Source: CAYPZL01 sp964415045
GTDB taxonomy: Bacteria; Planctomycetota; Phycisphaerae; Sedimentisphaerales; Anaerobacaceae
Assembly (NCBI GenBank): GCA_964415045.1
Contig: CAYPZL010000108.1
Coordinates: 1-19,210 of the forward strand
Direction: 5' to 3'
Length of the DNA stretch: 19,210 bases
Below the pieces are notes generated by a model. The model had not been told where the DNA came from. It worked only from the letters and a program-made list of their open reading frames with translations, and made no database searches. Made by a program: the position numbers and the translations under genes. This document shows, piece after piece, positions 8,028-14,795 of the stretch (positions are counted from its first letter, which is position 1; every line of letters begins with the position of its first letter).

Positions 8028-10034
8028 TCAATTGGCGTCGAGCCACTGATTCGCCAGCGTGGCCAGGTCGGCGGTGGTGATGACGCCGTCGCCGTTGGCG
8101 TCCTGGCCATAGGTGGTGAACTGGAAGGCCATGTCCGACAACTCGCCCGAGGCGTCCGAAACAGGCTGGCCGCTGAACCACTGCGCGCCGACCGCGGGCG
8201 GCCACGACGCCGGGTCGCTCGCTGCCGGGTCCGGCGTGACCTGCTCGATCACCGTCGCGCCTCCACCAAAGGCGTGAGGCGTCGCCTTCCAGGCCCAGGC
8301 GTGCTTGGGCTTGAGACCCTTCGGGTCGTACACGGCGCTGATGCTCAGCCAGTAGACTCCCGCGCCCGCCTGGTCCGGGTAGAACCACTGGTCCTGGGAC
8401 AGGAGCTGGCTGAACTGGAAGCAGACGTCGCCGGCCCCCTGCCCGCGCGGATCGGCCTGATAGCCGGCCACTGCCCACACCCAATCCATGCAATAAGTCT
8501 CCCAGAGCAGCGTGTCGGGCCGACTGTAGGTCGTCGAGACGTTCGGCAGCGGGTCGGGGTAGTCGGACCAGATGCCGATATGGAACGCCACGGGCAACGC
8601 CGACGGCAGCACCGCCTGCGTCCATCCGTCGAACGTGCCCCACCAGTGAATGCCGGTGACCGGGCGAGTGTCGCCGAACGTCCAGTCGTCGGCGGCGATT
8701 CGATACAGGTGCAAGGCCGAGACGGAGCTGTCGCCTGCGAAGAGATAGGGCTCCATCTCATCCGGCGCCGCCGGCGGCTGATTCCACGTCACCGACGTCG
8801 CGCCCGAGGTCGGATGCGGCGCGTAGTACGTGCTGATATACACGCGGTAGTCTTCCACCTCGCCGTCGGCGGCGGGCCCGTCGTAGCTCAGCAGGCCGCG
8901 CGTGTTGAACCGGAAGCGGGCGTACGTTTCGCCCGGGATAGCGTCGTCGGGCACCGCGAAGGCCAGGGCGTTCGCGCCGGGAGACAGCGTCTCGTCGGCG
9001 AAGATCTGCTCGTCGGCGCCGGCGAAGCTGCCGTCGCGGTCGAAGTCGATCCAGGCGTTGAGATAGCCCTGCGTCGAGGCCGTGACATCGACACCGGCCG
9101 AGACGCCCGGGTACAGCAGCGAAGTGAATACCACGCCGTCCTCATCGGCGGCGCTGTCGTCGTCTCCGGTCGCCGCGGCGTTGGGCTGACCGTCGGTTTC
9201 GGAGTCGATGGCCTTGCCTAACACCACGCCGGCCACGATCGTGTGCCTCGGTCCGTTGTGAGCCAGCAGCGTGGGATAGGTCGGATCGGGCGCGTCGCCG
9301 AAATCCAGCGCCGTCGGCGTCGGCGTGACCGTGCAGTCCTGACAGGTCGTGCCCGCGCCCAGCCACGTATAGGGCGACCGGCACTCGGCCTCCGTGGAGA
9401 TGTAGCAGTCGCCCGTCTGCTTGTTGCAGCAGGCGCCGGTCTCGACCGCCGTGCCCTTGGGCAAACATTCGTGGAACGCGCCGCGGAAGATATAAACGTT
9501 GCTGCCCTTGATATCGATGGAGACCCATTCCGGGTTGTAGGCTTCGATGGTGTGATTGGAGATCGGCTCGATCGTCTCGAAGAAGGAGCTGGGGATCGCG
9601 TAGAGATGCTCGCTCGCCATGTACTGCTGTTCCTGCGCCGCGTCCTGCACGTCGTCGGGCAGAGGCGGACGACCCAGGTCGAGCTGCGACCACTGGGGCG
9701 TCGTCCAGTTGAACCGAATGTCCGCGGAGGCGAACGTGTCCAGGTCGACCGGCTCGGCATAGACGTGGTAGTTCAGCACGCCCTTGCGGGCGGCGCTGTA
9801 GGGGCCGTTGTAGAACCACATGCGGTAGTAGCCGCTGGTGGGATAGTAGTGCCAGCCGTCGCCGTCGCCGTCGCCGACGATAAGATCGCCGTCGGTGTCC
9901 AGCGCGATACGATACCACACGTCGGGCCAGTCGTCCGGGTTCTCGTGGGCGTAGCGTGCCAGAGTCGCCCCGCCGGGAAAGGTCATCGCGATCGTTGCCA
10001 GCGCCAACAGCAGCCGTAACCAGTGAGCTTTCAT
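8028..10034 (-). CDS. Secreted GEVED-domain protein with dockerin-type C-terminus
   Basis: A 668-residue exported protein of unknown specific function. A signal peptide occupies about residues 1-25. Residues ~199-235 hold a Cys-rich GACC...C...C...GTTCQDC segment of a type repeated in planctomycete surface proteins. A GEVED domain spans ~243-401: LDFGDAPDP, DEDGV, a WIDFDRDGSF calcium-like loop, and the signature GEVEDYRVYI at 391-400. Residues ~410-640 form an uncharacterised beta-rich domain (DDWTFGDTRPVTGIHWWG, FHIGIWSDYP, YWLSISAVYD) found in many Phycisphaerae proteins. The last ~24 residues (DANGDGVITTADLATLANQW) are a single dockerin-type EF-hand repeat, suggesting calcium binding or attachment to a cohesin-like partner. 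GAGGA lies nine bases before the ATG. No clear promoter or terminator was found. It probably acts at the cell surface (inference). Confidence 0.88.
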   Translation of the reverse strand: MKAHWLRLLLALATIAMTFPGGATLARYAHENPDDWPDVWYRIALDTDGDLIVGDGDGDGWHYYPTSGYYRMWFYNGPYSAARKGVLNYHVYAEPVDLDTFASADIRFNWTTPQWSQLDLGRPPLPDDVQDAAQEQQYMASEHLYAIPSSFFETIEPISNHTIEAYNPEWVSIDIKGSNVYIFRGAFHECLPKGTAVETGACCNKQTGDCYISTEAECRSPYTWLGAGTTCQDCTVTPTPTALDFGDAPDPTYPTLLAHNGPRHTIVAGVVLGKAIDSETDGQPNAAATGDDDSAADEDGVVFTSLLYPGVSAGVDVTASTQGYLNAWIDFDRDGSFAGADEQIFADETLSPGANALAFAVPDDAIPGETYARFRFNTRGLLSYDGPAADGEVEDYRVYISTYYAPHPTSGATSVTWNQPPAAPDEMEPYLFAGDSSVSALHLYRIAADDWTFGDTRPVTGIHWWGTFDGWTQAVLPSALPVAFHIGIWSDYPDPLPNVSTTYSRPDTLLWETYCMDWVWAVAGYQADPRGQGAGDVCFQFSQLLSQDQWFYPDQAGAGVYWLSISAVYDPKGLKPKHAWAWKATPHAFGGGATVIEQVTPDPAASDPASWPPAVGAQWFSGQPVSDASGELSDMAFQFTTYGQDANGDGVITTADLATLANQWLDAN

Positions 10035-10392
10035 CTATGCAATCCTCAACAAATCGGTTCCCCGAAAAGGCCTCGGCCTGAGGAAGCCGGAGACCACCCG
10101 CGTTCGATTGTCTATGCCATCGGCGACGAAAGGACCCTCCTCCAAAAAACGCGGGCCCATCACCTCGTGTCACGAGCCACGGCACGCGCCGGCGCCGTTT
10201 TCGGACGTCACATCGGCCCCCCGGGCGGTCCCGCTGGGGCAAGCCCCATCCTGGGGCTCCAGCTTCTTCGTCGCGGCCCGGATACGACGCTGCGTTCGGA
10301 GCCTGCCCCGGGTCCGGGCGAAGGGACGACGTGCCGCGTATCAATTGATCGCAACGCGCACGGCCGGGTCTTTTCGCCCGCTTGCTGTCGCC
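10035..10392. other. Gene-free spacer with alternative hairpins
   Basis: No credible gene is seen. GGGGC (10236-10240), GCCCC (10243-10247) and GGGGCT (10253-10258) can form two mutually exclusive stems: the first two pair across AA, or AGCCCC (10242-10247) pairs with GGGGCT across ATCCT. A short palindrome, AGGCCTCGGCCT, lies at 10068-10079, just upstream of the GEVED gene on its own strand. There is no U-run. The region lies downstream of the transporter gene and upstream of the GEVED gene, so it could hold a terminator or leader, but none is proven. Confidence 0.35.
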
Positions 10393-11112
10393 CTACAGGC
10401 CCAGGAACTGGATGGCCAAGCCGCAGAGCAGGATGGTCGCGCCCGCCAGGGCGTGGCTGTAGTGCTGGAGCTTCTTGAGGGGAAGGAAATCGACGCCGGC
10501 CCGGCCCAGGAATACCGCCCCCAGCATGGTCGCCGTCGTCACCACGCCGAAGATGGCGGTGATCAGAACGAGATCGGCGAGCCCGCCCTTGGCGGCGGGG
10601 TACATGAGAAAGGGGATCAGCGGCTCGCAGGGCCCGAATACGAAAATGACGAAGAGGACCCAGGGCGTGACCGTTTTGGCCGAATCGAGGTCGTGGACGT
10701 GGGCATGCTCGCCTAAATGGCTGTGGCGATGGGCGTGCGGATGCGTGGCATCGGTCAGATGCGGGTGGCTGTGCTGGTGGGGCTTGCGGCGATAGAGAAA
10801 GCGCAGCCCCCAGATCAGGTAGGCCAGGCCGAAGGCGATGAGCAGCCAGGCGGCCAGCGTGCCCCGGGCCGCTTCCCCGGCCTCCAGCCCCTTGACGGCC
10901 CAGCCGAGCGAGACGCCGACGAGGCCCAGGACGACGGAGCCGGCGATGTGCCCCAGGGCGCAGATCAGGGTAATCACGGCCGTTTTCGCGGCAGACCACC
11001 GACGGGCCCACGACATCATGATAAACGGCAGGTAATGATCCGGGCCCAGCAGCGTGTGAAAGAACCCGATCGAGGCCGCCGCAATCACCAGTGTTCTCAG
11101 TTCCTCTGACAC
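10393..11112 (-). CDS. UreH/NiCoT-like membrane transporter with His-rich loop
   Basis: A 239-residue integral membrane protein with about six hydrophobic segments. The first helix carries FFHTLLGPDHYLPF (H19, D25, H26), resembling the H-x4-DH nickel/cobalt motif of NiCoT transporters but with five intervening residues. FGPCEPLIP at 159-167 is the second conserved block of the UreH/HupE-like superfamily. A cytoplasmic or periplasmic loop at 112-140 holds 12 histidines, mostly alternating (PHQHSHPH..., HPHAHRHSH), a probable metal-buffering segment. The family moves Ni2+, Co2+ or related ions. Direction and ion cannot be decided here. The start is GTG at 11112 with GGAG nearby at short (3) or long (10) spacing. 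It is divergent from a cupin gene, with a 15-bp inverted repeat in its leader. No hydrogenase or urease genes are in the window. Confidence 0.8.
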   Translation of the reverse strand: MSEELRTLVIAAASIGFFHTLLGPDHYLPFIMMSWARRWSAAKTAVITLICALGHIAGSVVLGLVGVSLGWAVKGLEAGEAARGTLAAWLLIAFGLAYLIWGLRFLYRRKPHQHSHPHLTDATHPHAHRHSHLGEHAHVHDLDSAKTVTPWVLFVIFVFGPCEPLIPFLMYPAAKGGLADLVLITAIFGVVTTATMLGAVFLGRAGVDFLPLKKLQHYSHALAGATILLCGLAIQFLGL

Positions 11113-11145
11113 AAGCTCCGTTCTCCGGAAGAGACAACCGTTAGA

Positions 11146-11201
11146 GCACTGCTCCGTCGCTTGTCACAGGATGGCTGTCATCACCTGCGACGGAACACTG
11201 C
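11146..11201. promoter_or_regulatory. 15-bp inverted repeat between transporter and cupin
   Basis: Arms 11146-11160 (GCACTGCTCCGTCGC) and 11187-11201 (GCGACGGAACACTGC) pair at 13 of 15 positions, with a perfect inner 8 bp, separated by 26 bases. It lies 34-89 bases upstream of the transporter's GTG. It could be a leader stem-loop for that gene or a pair of operator half-sites serving both divergent genes. The spacer contains TGTCA twice (11162-11166 and 11176-11180). Confidence 0.5.
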
Positions 11202-11253
11202 CACCATCGGGCATGACGGTAACGCAAATCCTGCGGCAAATCAACACAGACGA

Positions 11254-11282
11254 TTGACAGGCGCCGTCGCAATGCGTATCAC
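11254..11282 (+). promoter_or_regulatory. Promoter of the cupin gene
   Basis: A perfect TTGACA (11254-11259) is followed after 17 bases by TATCAC (11277-11282, 4/6). The predicted start is near 11289, leaving a leader of about 38 bases that carries AAGGAG before the ATG at 11327. Confidence 0.6.
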
Positions 11283-11326
11283 AGGGGGCCAATATCAGTT
11301 GAGAAAATGGTTATGAAGGAGATTCG

Positions 11327-11686
11327 ATGGCTTCATCGGACAAAGCGTTTACGGTTGAACTAAACGACCAGCCGGAATACCAGCGGATCCTGGAAGGGCA
11401 ACCGCAGACACGCGGCATGCGCTCGGGGCGGGTGTACCTGGAAGCCGGCAAGGCGTGCGGCCAGCACAGCACCAAGAACCACGAGGAACTCCTCGTCTTC
11501 TTGGCCGGCGAAGGCGAGGTCCAGATCGGCGATTCGGACCGCCTCGCCGTCGGTGCGGGCAAGGTCGCCTATATCCCGCCGCAAACCCTGCACGACGTCC
11601 ATAATACGGGCACCGGCCCGCTGGCCTATATCTACTGCGTGGCGCCCGTTTCCGATGCTGGCGCCGCAACGGCTGACTCAGAATAG
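11327..11686 (+). CDS. Small cupin-domain protein
   Basis: A 119-residue single-domain cupin, probably cytoplasmic. Motif 1 appears as GQHSTKNHEELLVFLAGEG (H47, H52, E53/E54): the canonical second His of HxH is Thr, with another His three residues later. Motif 2 is IPPQTLHDVHN (H89, H92, N93). Enough ligands remain for a metal site, but the catalytic or binding role cannot be named. Small cupins of this form occur as isomerases, dioxygenase-like enzymes and sugar- or metal-binding proteins. The start is well supported by AAGGAG five bases upstream and the promoter at 11254-11282. It is divergent from the metal transporter, and a shared role in metal handling is possible but unproven. The last ten residues (DAGAATADSE) look disordered. 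Confidence 0.85.
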   Translation: MASSDKAFTVELNDQPEYQRILEGQPQTRGMRSGRVYLEAGKACGQHSTKNHEELLVFLAGEGEVQIGDSDRLAVGAGKVAYIPPQTLHDVHNTGTGPLAYIYCVAPVSDAGAATADSE

Positions 11687-11847
11687 AAGACGCCGGAACG
11701 CTCTGACAACCGCCTCGGCCTTTTGAGCCCGCCGGCTGGGCCGATGCGAGCCAGATAACCGCTAACACCGGAATCAGAAAAGACTTACGTCGAAACAGGG
11801 CGGGGCGCCAGGCACAAAGAAAAAAACAGGTTTTTTCGCAAAAATTC
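11687..11847. other. Spacer after the cupin gene
   Basis: No gene is seen. The segment shifts from GC-rich to strongly A/T-rich near 11819, where an A7-CAGG-T6 run (11820-11836) could fold into a weak AT hairpin. No convincing terminator for the cupin gene was recognised. Confidence 0.3.
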
Positions 11848-11875
11848 TTGCCGCAGCCGCCGAACGTGGTAAAAT
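11848..11875 (+). promoter_or_regulatory. Promoter of a putative small RNA
   Basis: TTGCCG (11848-11853, 4/6) and TAAAAT (11870-11875, 5/6) are separated by 16 bases. The predicted start is near 11882. No start codon with a ribosome site follows before the terminator at 11988-12018. Confidence 0.45.
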
Positions 11876-11881
11876 AGATAA

Positions 11882-12018
11882 TGATTGGCTGTGCTCTTTT
11901 CTTCTAATATCTTGGTTTTGTTTTTGAGGCAGCTGTATAGATCATACACTTGCTCTATATTTCGTACCGCAAAGCTGTCTCACAAGGGTCGAAACTGACG
12001 GGTTTCGGCTCTTTTTTT
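11882..12018 (+). ncRNA. Putative structured small RNA, family not recognised
   Basis: Between a promoter-like element and an intrinsic terminator lies a ~137-base A/T-rich stretch with no supported open frame. The 3' half folds plausibly. GAGGCAGCT (11926-11934) pairs with AGCTGTCTC (11973-11981) through nine pairs with one G-U. Inside it TATAG (11936-11940) pairs with CTATA (11955-11959). The terminator stem follows within six bases. A U/C-rich single-stranded segment (CTTTTCTTCT..., ~11894-11925) precedes the stems. A separate promoter at 12056-12084 serves the next gene, so this looks like a free-standing RNA rather than only a leader. If that second promoter is inactive, it could instead be a riboswitch-like attenuator of the prepilin gene. 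I do not recognise a known RNA class. Confidence 0.4.
11988..12018 (+). terminator. Intrinsic terminator
   Basis: GTCGAAAC (11988-11995) pairs with GTTTCGGC (12002-12009) over eight pairs with one G-U, loop TGACGG, followed by TC and seven T. This is a textbook rho-independent terminator on the plus strand, with no coding gene within 300 bases upstream. Confidence 0.8.
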
Positions 12019-12055
12019 GTGCCGGCCCCAAGCGGTAACAGACGGTAAAATGAAC

Positions 12056-12084
12056 TTGCCAAGACATCACAAGTATGCTAACAT
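12056..12084 (+). promoter_or_regulatory. Promoter of the prepilin-like gene
   Basis: TTGCCA (12056-12061, 5/6) and TAACAT (12079-12084, 4/6) are 17 bases apart, placing a transcript start near 12091 and a leader of about 128 bases. It lies after the terminator ending at 12018. Confidence 0.45.
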
Positions 12085-12218
12085 ATAACTGTTTTGGCAA
12101 TAGAGGCAACGACCATGGGCACTCACTGGACATTTCAGTGGACTTGAACCCCTCACAGCAGAGGATTTCTTTCTTCCCCGGGCACATCGTAGTTCTGGTT
12201 ACGGCAAGGAGTCAGGTC

Positions 12219-13037
12219 ATGCACAGAGAGAGGGCTTTCACACTCATCGAACTGCTCGTCGTTATCGCCATTATCGCCATGCTTATGGGGATTCTGATGC
12301 CGTCGCTGAATCTCGTACGCAATCAGGCCCGCAGCGCCGGTTGCAAGATGAACCTGCACAACTGGGCCCTGATCTGGGATATGTACTGCGACGACAACGA
12401 CGGGTACTTCCCCAGATCACTCACCGGCGAACTGGGCTGGGTACGCGGGACGTGGATCGTCGCCCTGCGGGACAAGTGGAGCACGCGGTCGAAGATGCTC
12501 ATGTGCCCAATGGCGACGCAACGACGACCCGACGGCGCGGCCTGGGGCGGGTCGAAATGGACCTATATCCAGGGCCAGGGTAGAGCTGGAAACGAGAAGG
12601 GAGAACAGGCGGAGGAATGCAGTTACGGCGCCAACTGTTGGCTCTACAACTACGACAACGAAACGGCCATCCAGAGCCGGCCCACGGTAAACAACTGGCG
12701 GACCAAGATGACACCACAGGCACACAACGTCCCCGTTTTCGCCGACACGATGTGGCGCGGTGGAGGCCCGTCCGAATACGGCCAGCGGGGAGACCCGCCG
12801 CCATACGAGAGTCATTGGTCCGGCTACAACGCTGAGATGATGCATTTCTGCATCGATCGGCACAACGGTTTTGTCAACCACCTCTTCCTCGACTGGTCGG
12901 TGCGGACCGTCGGCGTCAAGGAGTTGTGGAAGCTCAAGTGGCATAAGAACTTCGACGAGAACGGCCCCTGGACCACCACCGGCGGTGTGGCCCCCGCCGA
13001 CTGGCCCCAGTGGATGCAGAGTTTCAAAGAATACTGA
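12219..13037 (+). CDS. Prepilin-like protein, planctomycete DWSVR type
   Basis: A 272-residue type IV pilin-like/pseudopilin protein. The N-terminus MHRERAFTLIELLVVIAIIA is a classical prepilin leader: basic start, methylated Phe after the cleavage site, Glu at +5 and a hydrophobic helix. The body has the globular domain common in planctomycetes. Near the C-terminus RHNGFVNHLFLDWSVR is a variant of the family's H-x9-DG motif, with DW instead of DG, followed by VGVKELWKLKWH and a Pro/Trp-rich ending (PADWPQWMQ). Phycisphaerae genomes carry large numbers of such paralogues. Their role, in a type II secretion/pilus apparatus or on the cell surface, is unsettled. The ATG at 12219 is chosen over an ATG at 12075 because AAGGAG lies seven bases upstream and the leader begins there. 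It has its own promoter and a terminator at 13109. Confidence 0.9.
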   Translation: MHRERAFTLIELLVVIAIIAMLMGILMPSLNLVRNQARSAGCKMNLHNWALIWDMYCDDNDGYFPRSLTGELGWVRGTWIVALRDKWSTRSKMLMCPMATQRRPDGAAWGGSKWTYIQGQGRAGNEKGEQAEECSYGANCWLYNYDNETAIQSRPTVNNWRTKMTPQAHNVPVFADTMWRGGGPSEYGQRGDPPPYESHWSGYNAEMMHFCIDRHNGFVNHLFLDWSVRTVGVKELWKLKWHKNFDENGPWTTTGGVAPADWPQWMQSFKEY

Positions 13038-13108
13038 CCCCGGCGAGCGCAGGCGGTCGGCGTCAGACCGGCCCTGCCCGTTGCCGGTATTTTCCTGGCT
13101 CAATCGAA

Positions 13109-13140
13109 CCCGCCCGTCCCGCGACGGCGGGTTTTCTCTT
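13109..13140 (+). terminator. Intrinsic terminator of the prepilin-like gene
   Basis: CCCG (13109-13112), a bulged C and CCGTC (13114-13118) pair with GACGG (13123-13127) and CGGG (13128-13131) around loop CCGC, followed by TTTTCTCTTT. It lies 72 bases after the stop codon. Confidence 0.75.
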
Positions 13141-13232
13141 TGCTGCGCCAGCCTCATTCTCACCGCCGCGCGAATAAAACCACCGCCGCAAGCGTCTTAT
13201 CGGATAGCCACCCGCGGTGCGGCAGCGACCGA

Positions 13233-13302
13233 CGCCCGTGCAAACAAAGCGCAAGCGCTTGCAGAACAGCGGTTTATAAAAAGACGCGTCGACGCACGGG
13301 CG
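13233..13302. promoter_or_regulatory. Nested inverted repeats with LacI-type palindrome
   Basis: Outer arms CGCCCGTGC (13233-13241) and GCACGGGCG (13294-13302) are perfect 9-bp inverted repeats. Inside lies a 12-bp perfect palindrome, GCAAGCGCTTGC (13251-13262), whose AAGCGCTT core resembles LacI/GalR-family operators, and a second palindrome, GACGCGTC (13283-13290). The array ends 21 bases before the -35 of the strong promoter at 13324, so it could bind a regulator. No regulator gene for it is in the window. Confidence 0.45.
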
Positions 13303-13323
13303 GCGGCAAGAATCACTGTCCGG

Positions 13324-13352
13324 TTGACTTGGCAGCGGCCGATATCTATAAT
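13324..13352 (+). promoter_or_regulatory. Near-consensus sigma70 promoter
   Basis: TTGACT (13324-13329, 5/6) and a perfect TATAAT (13347-13352) are separated by the optimal 17 bases. The predicted start is near 13359, giving a ~42-base leader that ends with AGGAG before the ATG at 13401. It is the best promoter in the window. Confidence 0.8.
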
Positions 13353-13400
13353 GGGTATTGGCCGTTAAGAGGTTTCTGGCTCGCGTAGGAGAAACGGCAT

Positions 13401-14384
13401 ATGAACTCCGAAAACGACAGTCACCTGTGGCAGTTCAAATGGCACATCGCCGTGATCGCGGCCACGCTGGCGGTGGTGCTGCTTCTGGCCTTGTTCACGA
13501 GCGTCTTCGAGAAAACCGCGGCCCTGCGAAACCTCGTGTTTATGCTGGGCTCGCTGGTCTTCCTGATCGCACTGCTGACCATGCTCGCCCGTGTCTCGGG
13601 CATCGTCAACACCCTGCGCGACAACAGCGAGAAGATGGCCGAAGCCACGAAGTCCCTCGAGAACATCAGCGCCAGCCTGGCACAGATCAATCAGAGCACG
13701 CGGATCAGCGAGTCCGTGAAGGCCATCGCCTTCCGCGACGAGGACCGGCAGTCGCTGCGCGAGGCCGTCTTCGACAAGCTCAAGCAGAAGGATTTCGACG
13801 GCGCCTACGAGATCATCGACGAGATCTCCAATCATTCCGAGTACCGCGACCTCGGGGACGAACTGCGTCAACAGGTCAATCAGTATCGCGAGGCGACGGA
13901 AGAGGAGCGGATCGATCAGGCCATCGCCCACATCGAAACGCTGTTCCAGAGCTGCCACTGGGCCAAGGCCAGCGTTCAGATCGAGGCCCTGATCCGCTCG
14001 CATCCCCATTCCGAGAAGGCAAAGGCCATGCGGCAGAAATTGCACGATCGCAAGGAGCAGCGCAAGCGCATCCTGCTGGCCGCCTGGGATCACGCGGTGC
14101 AGAATCAGGAGACCGACCGCAGCCTGGAAATCCTCAAGGAGCTGGACATGTACCTCACGCCCAGCGAGGGGCTGGCGCTGCAGGAGGCGGCCAAGGACGT
14201 CTTTAAGACCAAGCTGCACAATTTGGGCGTGCAGTTCGCCATGGCCGTTTCGGAAAAACGCTGGGCCGACTCCCTCGAGATCGGCCAGACGATCATGCAC
14301 GACTTTCCCAACAGCCGCATGTCCGTGGAGATCCAGGAGAAACTGGACGTCCTGAGGCAGAACGTCCAGTTCCAGCACAGTTGA
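13401..14384 (+). CDS. Unknown membrane-anchored coiled-coil/TPR-like protein
   Basis: I do not recognise the family. The 327-residue product has two hydrophobic helices at ~16-34 and ~44-64, then a predicted coiled coil (~65-100: LRDNSEKMAEATKSLENISASLAQ) and a long, charged, all-helical C-terminal region. Segments such as EYRDLGDELRQQVNQYREA, HWAKASVQIEALIRSHPHSEKAKAM and RWADSLEIGQTIMHDFPNSRM have TPR-like spacing and Pro positions. A likely topology is two membrane spans with a large soluble helical domain on one side, suited to scaffolding or protein-protein contacts. AGGAG (13387-13391) is nine bases before the ATG. Very good promoter quality suggests substantial expression. It is flanked by a terminator upstream and a repeat spacer downstream, so it is probably monocistronic. 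Confidence 0.85.
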   Translation: MNSENDSHLWQFKWHIAVIAATLAVVLLLALFTSVFEKTAALRNLVFMLGSLVFLIALLTMLARVSGIVNTLRDNSEKMAEATKSLENISASLAQINQSTRISESVKAIAFRDEDRQSLREAVFDKLKQKDFDGAYEIIDEISNHSEYRDLGDELRQQVNQYREATEEERIDQAIAHIETLFQSCHWAKASVQIEALIRSHPHSEKAKAMRQKLHDRKEQRKRILLAAWDHAVQNQETDRSLEILKELDMYLTPSEGLALQEAAKDVFKTKLHNLGVQFAMAVSEKRWADSLEIGQTIMHDFPNSRMSVEIQEKLDVLRQNVQFQHS

Positions 14385-14506
14385 CCGCCCCATCGCCCCG
14401 CGTTTCAACCGGGCCGTACCGACGCTTCCGAACCCTTTGCCGACGGCGGGCAGCAACGGAAACACAACGCGCGAAGCAGAAAAACGAAAAGCCGAAGGTC
14501 GTTACT

Positions 14507-14576
14507 GTGGGGTGGGTCCTTGATCCACGCGTTCTTGCAAACGGGTCGTTACGCGTGGGTCAAGACCCCACCCACG
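14507..14576. repeat. 26-bp imperfect inverted repeat (hairpin)
   Basis: Arms 14507-14532 (GTGGGGTGGGTC...CCACGCGT) and 14551-14576 (ACGCGTGGG...CCCACCCACG) pair at about 20 of 26 positions around an 18-base loop. The element sits 120 bases after the stop of the coiled-coil gene and looks like a small dispersed palindromic repeat rather than a U-tract terminator. Confidence 0.6.
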
Positions 14577-14760
14577 ACGCTTTGCGCGGTCTGTTATCCC
14601 TTCGCCCATACTCAGGGCAGGCTCTGAACGAAGCGCAGCGTAGTGAAGGATCCGGGCTGCGGACGAAAGCAACTCATCATTCCCGGGCCGTCCCGGCGCG
14701 CCGGGATTCGCCTGCGGCTCAGGATGACAGAGTCCTATCGTGCAAGACTCTTTCCTGATC
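14577..14760. repeat. Dispersed intergenic repeat fragments
   Basis: No gene is seen between 14385 and 14795. Besides the hairpin at 14507-14576, the stretch holds repeat units of known intergenic style: GGCAGGCTCTGAACGAAGCG with GTAGTGAAGGATCCGGGCTG (~14619-14660), ATTCCCGG...CCGGGATT (14680-14707) and CTCAGGATGACAG (14718-14730). They are related in type to the units at 7921-7972 and 3296-3321. Confidence 0.6.
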
Positions 14761-14795
14761 CGTAGTAGAGGCGCAAGCGACGGGCCCGGACCGGA

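Noticed and set aside
9142..10344. 400-codon minus-strand frame in another phase over the GEVED gene
   Set aside because: Very Arg-rich and without domains, while the chosen frame has signal peptide, GEVED and dockerin signatures.
11113..11250. Nickel/cobalt or cobalamin riboswitch in the transporter leader
   Set aside because: I could not find the conserved elements of either class. Only the inverted repeat is supported.
11961..12009. Resemblance to a c-di-GMP-I (GEMM) riboswitch through CCGCAAAGC upstream of a pilin-like gene
   Set aside because: The 5' half of the aptamer (GGCAAACC-type element) and the receptor helix are absent, so the match is probably chance. A covariance-model search would settle it.
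13365..14465. 366-codon minus-strand frame opposite the coiled-coil protein
   Set aside because: The plus frame has a near-consensus promoter and AGGAG. The minus frame has neither and looks like an antisense shadow.
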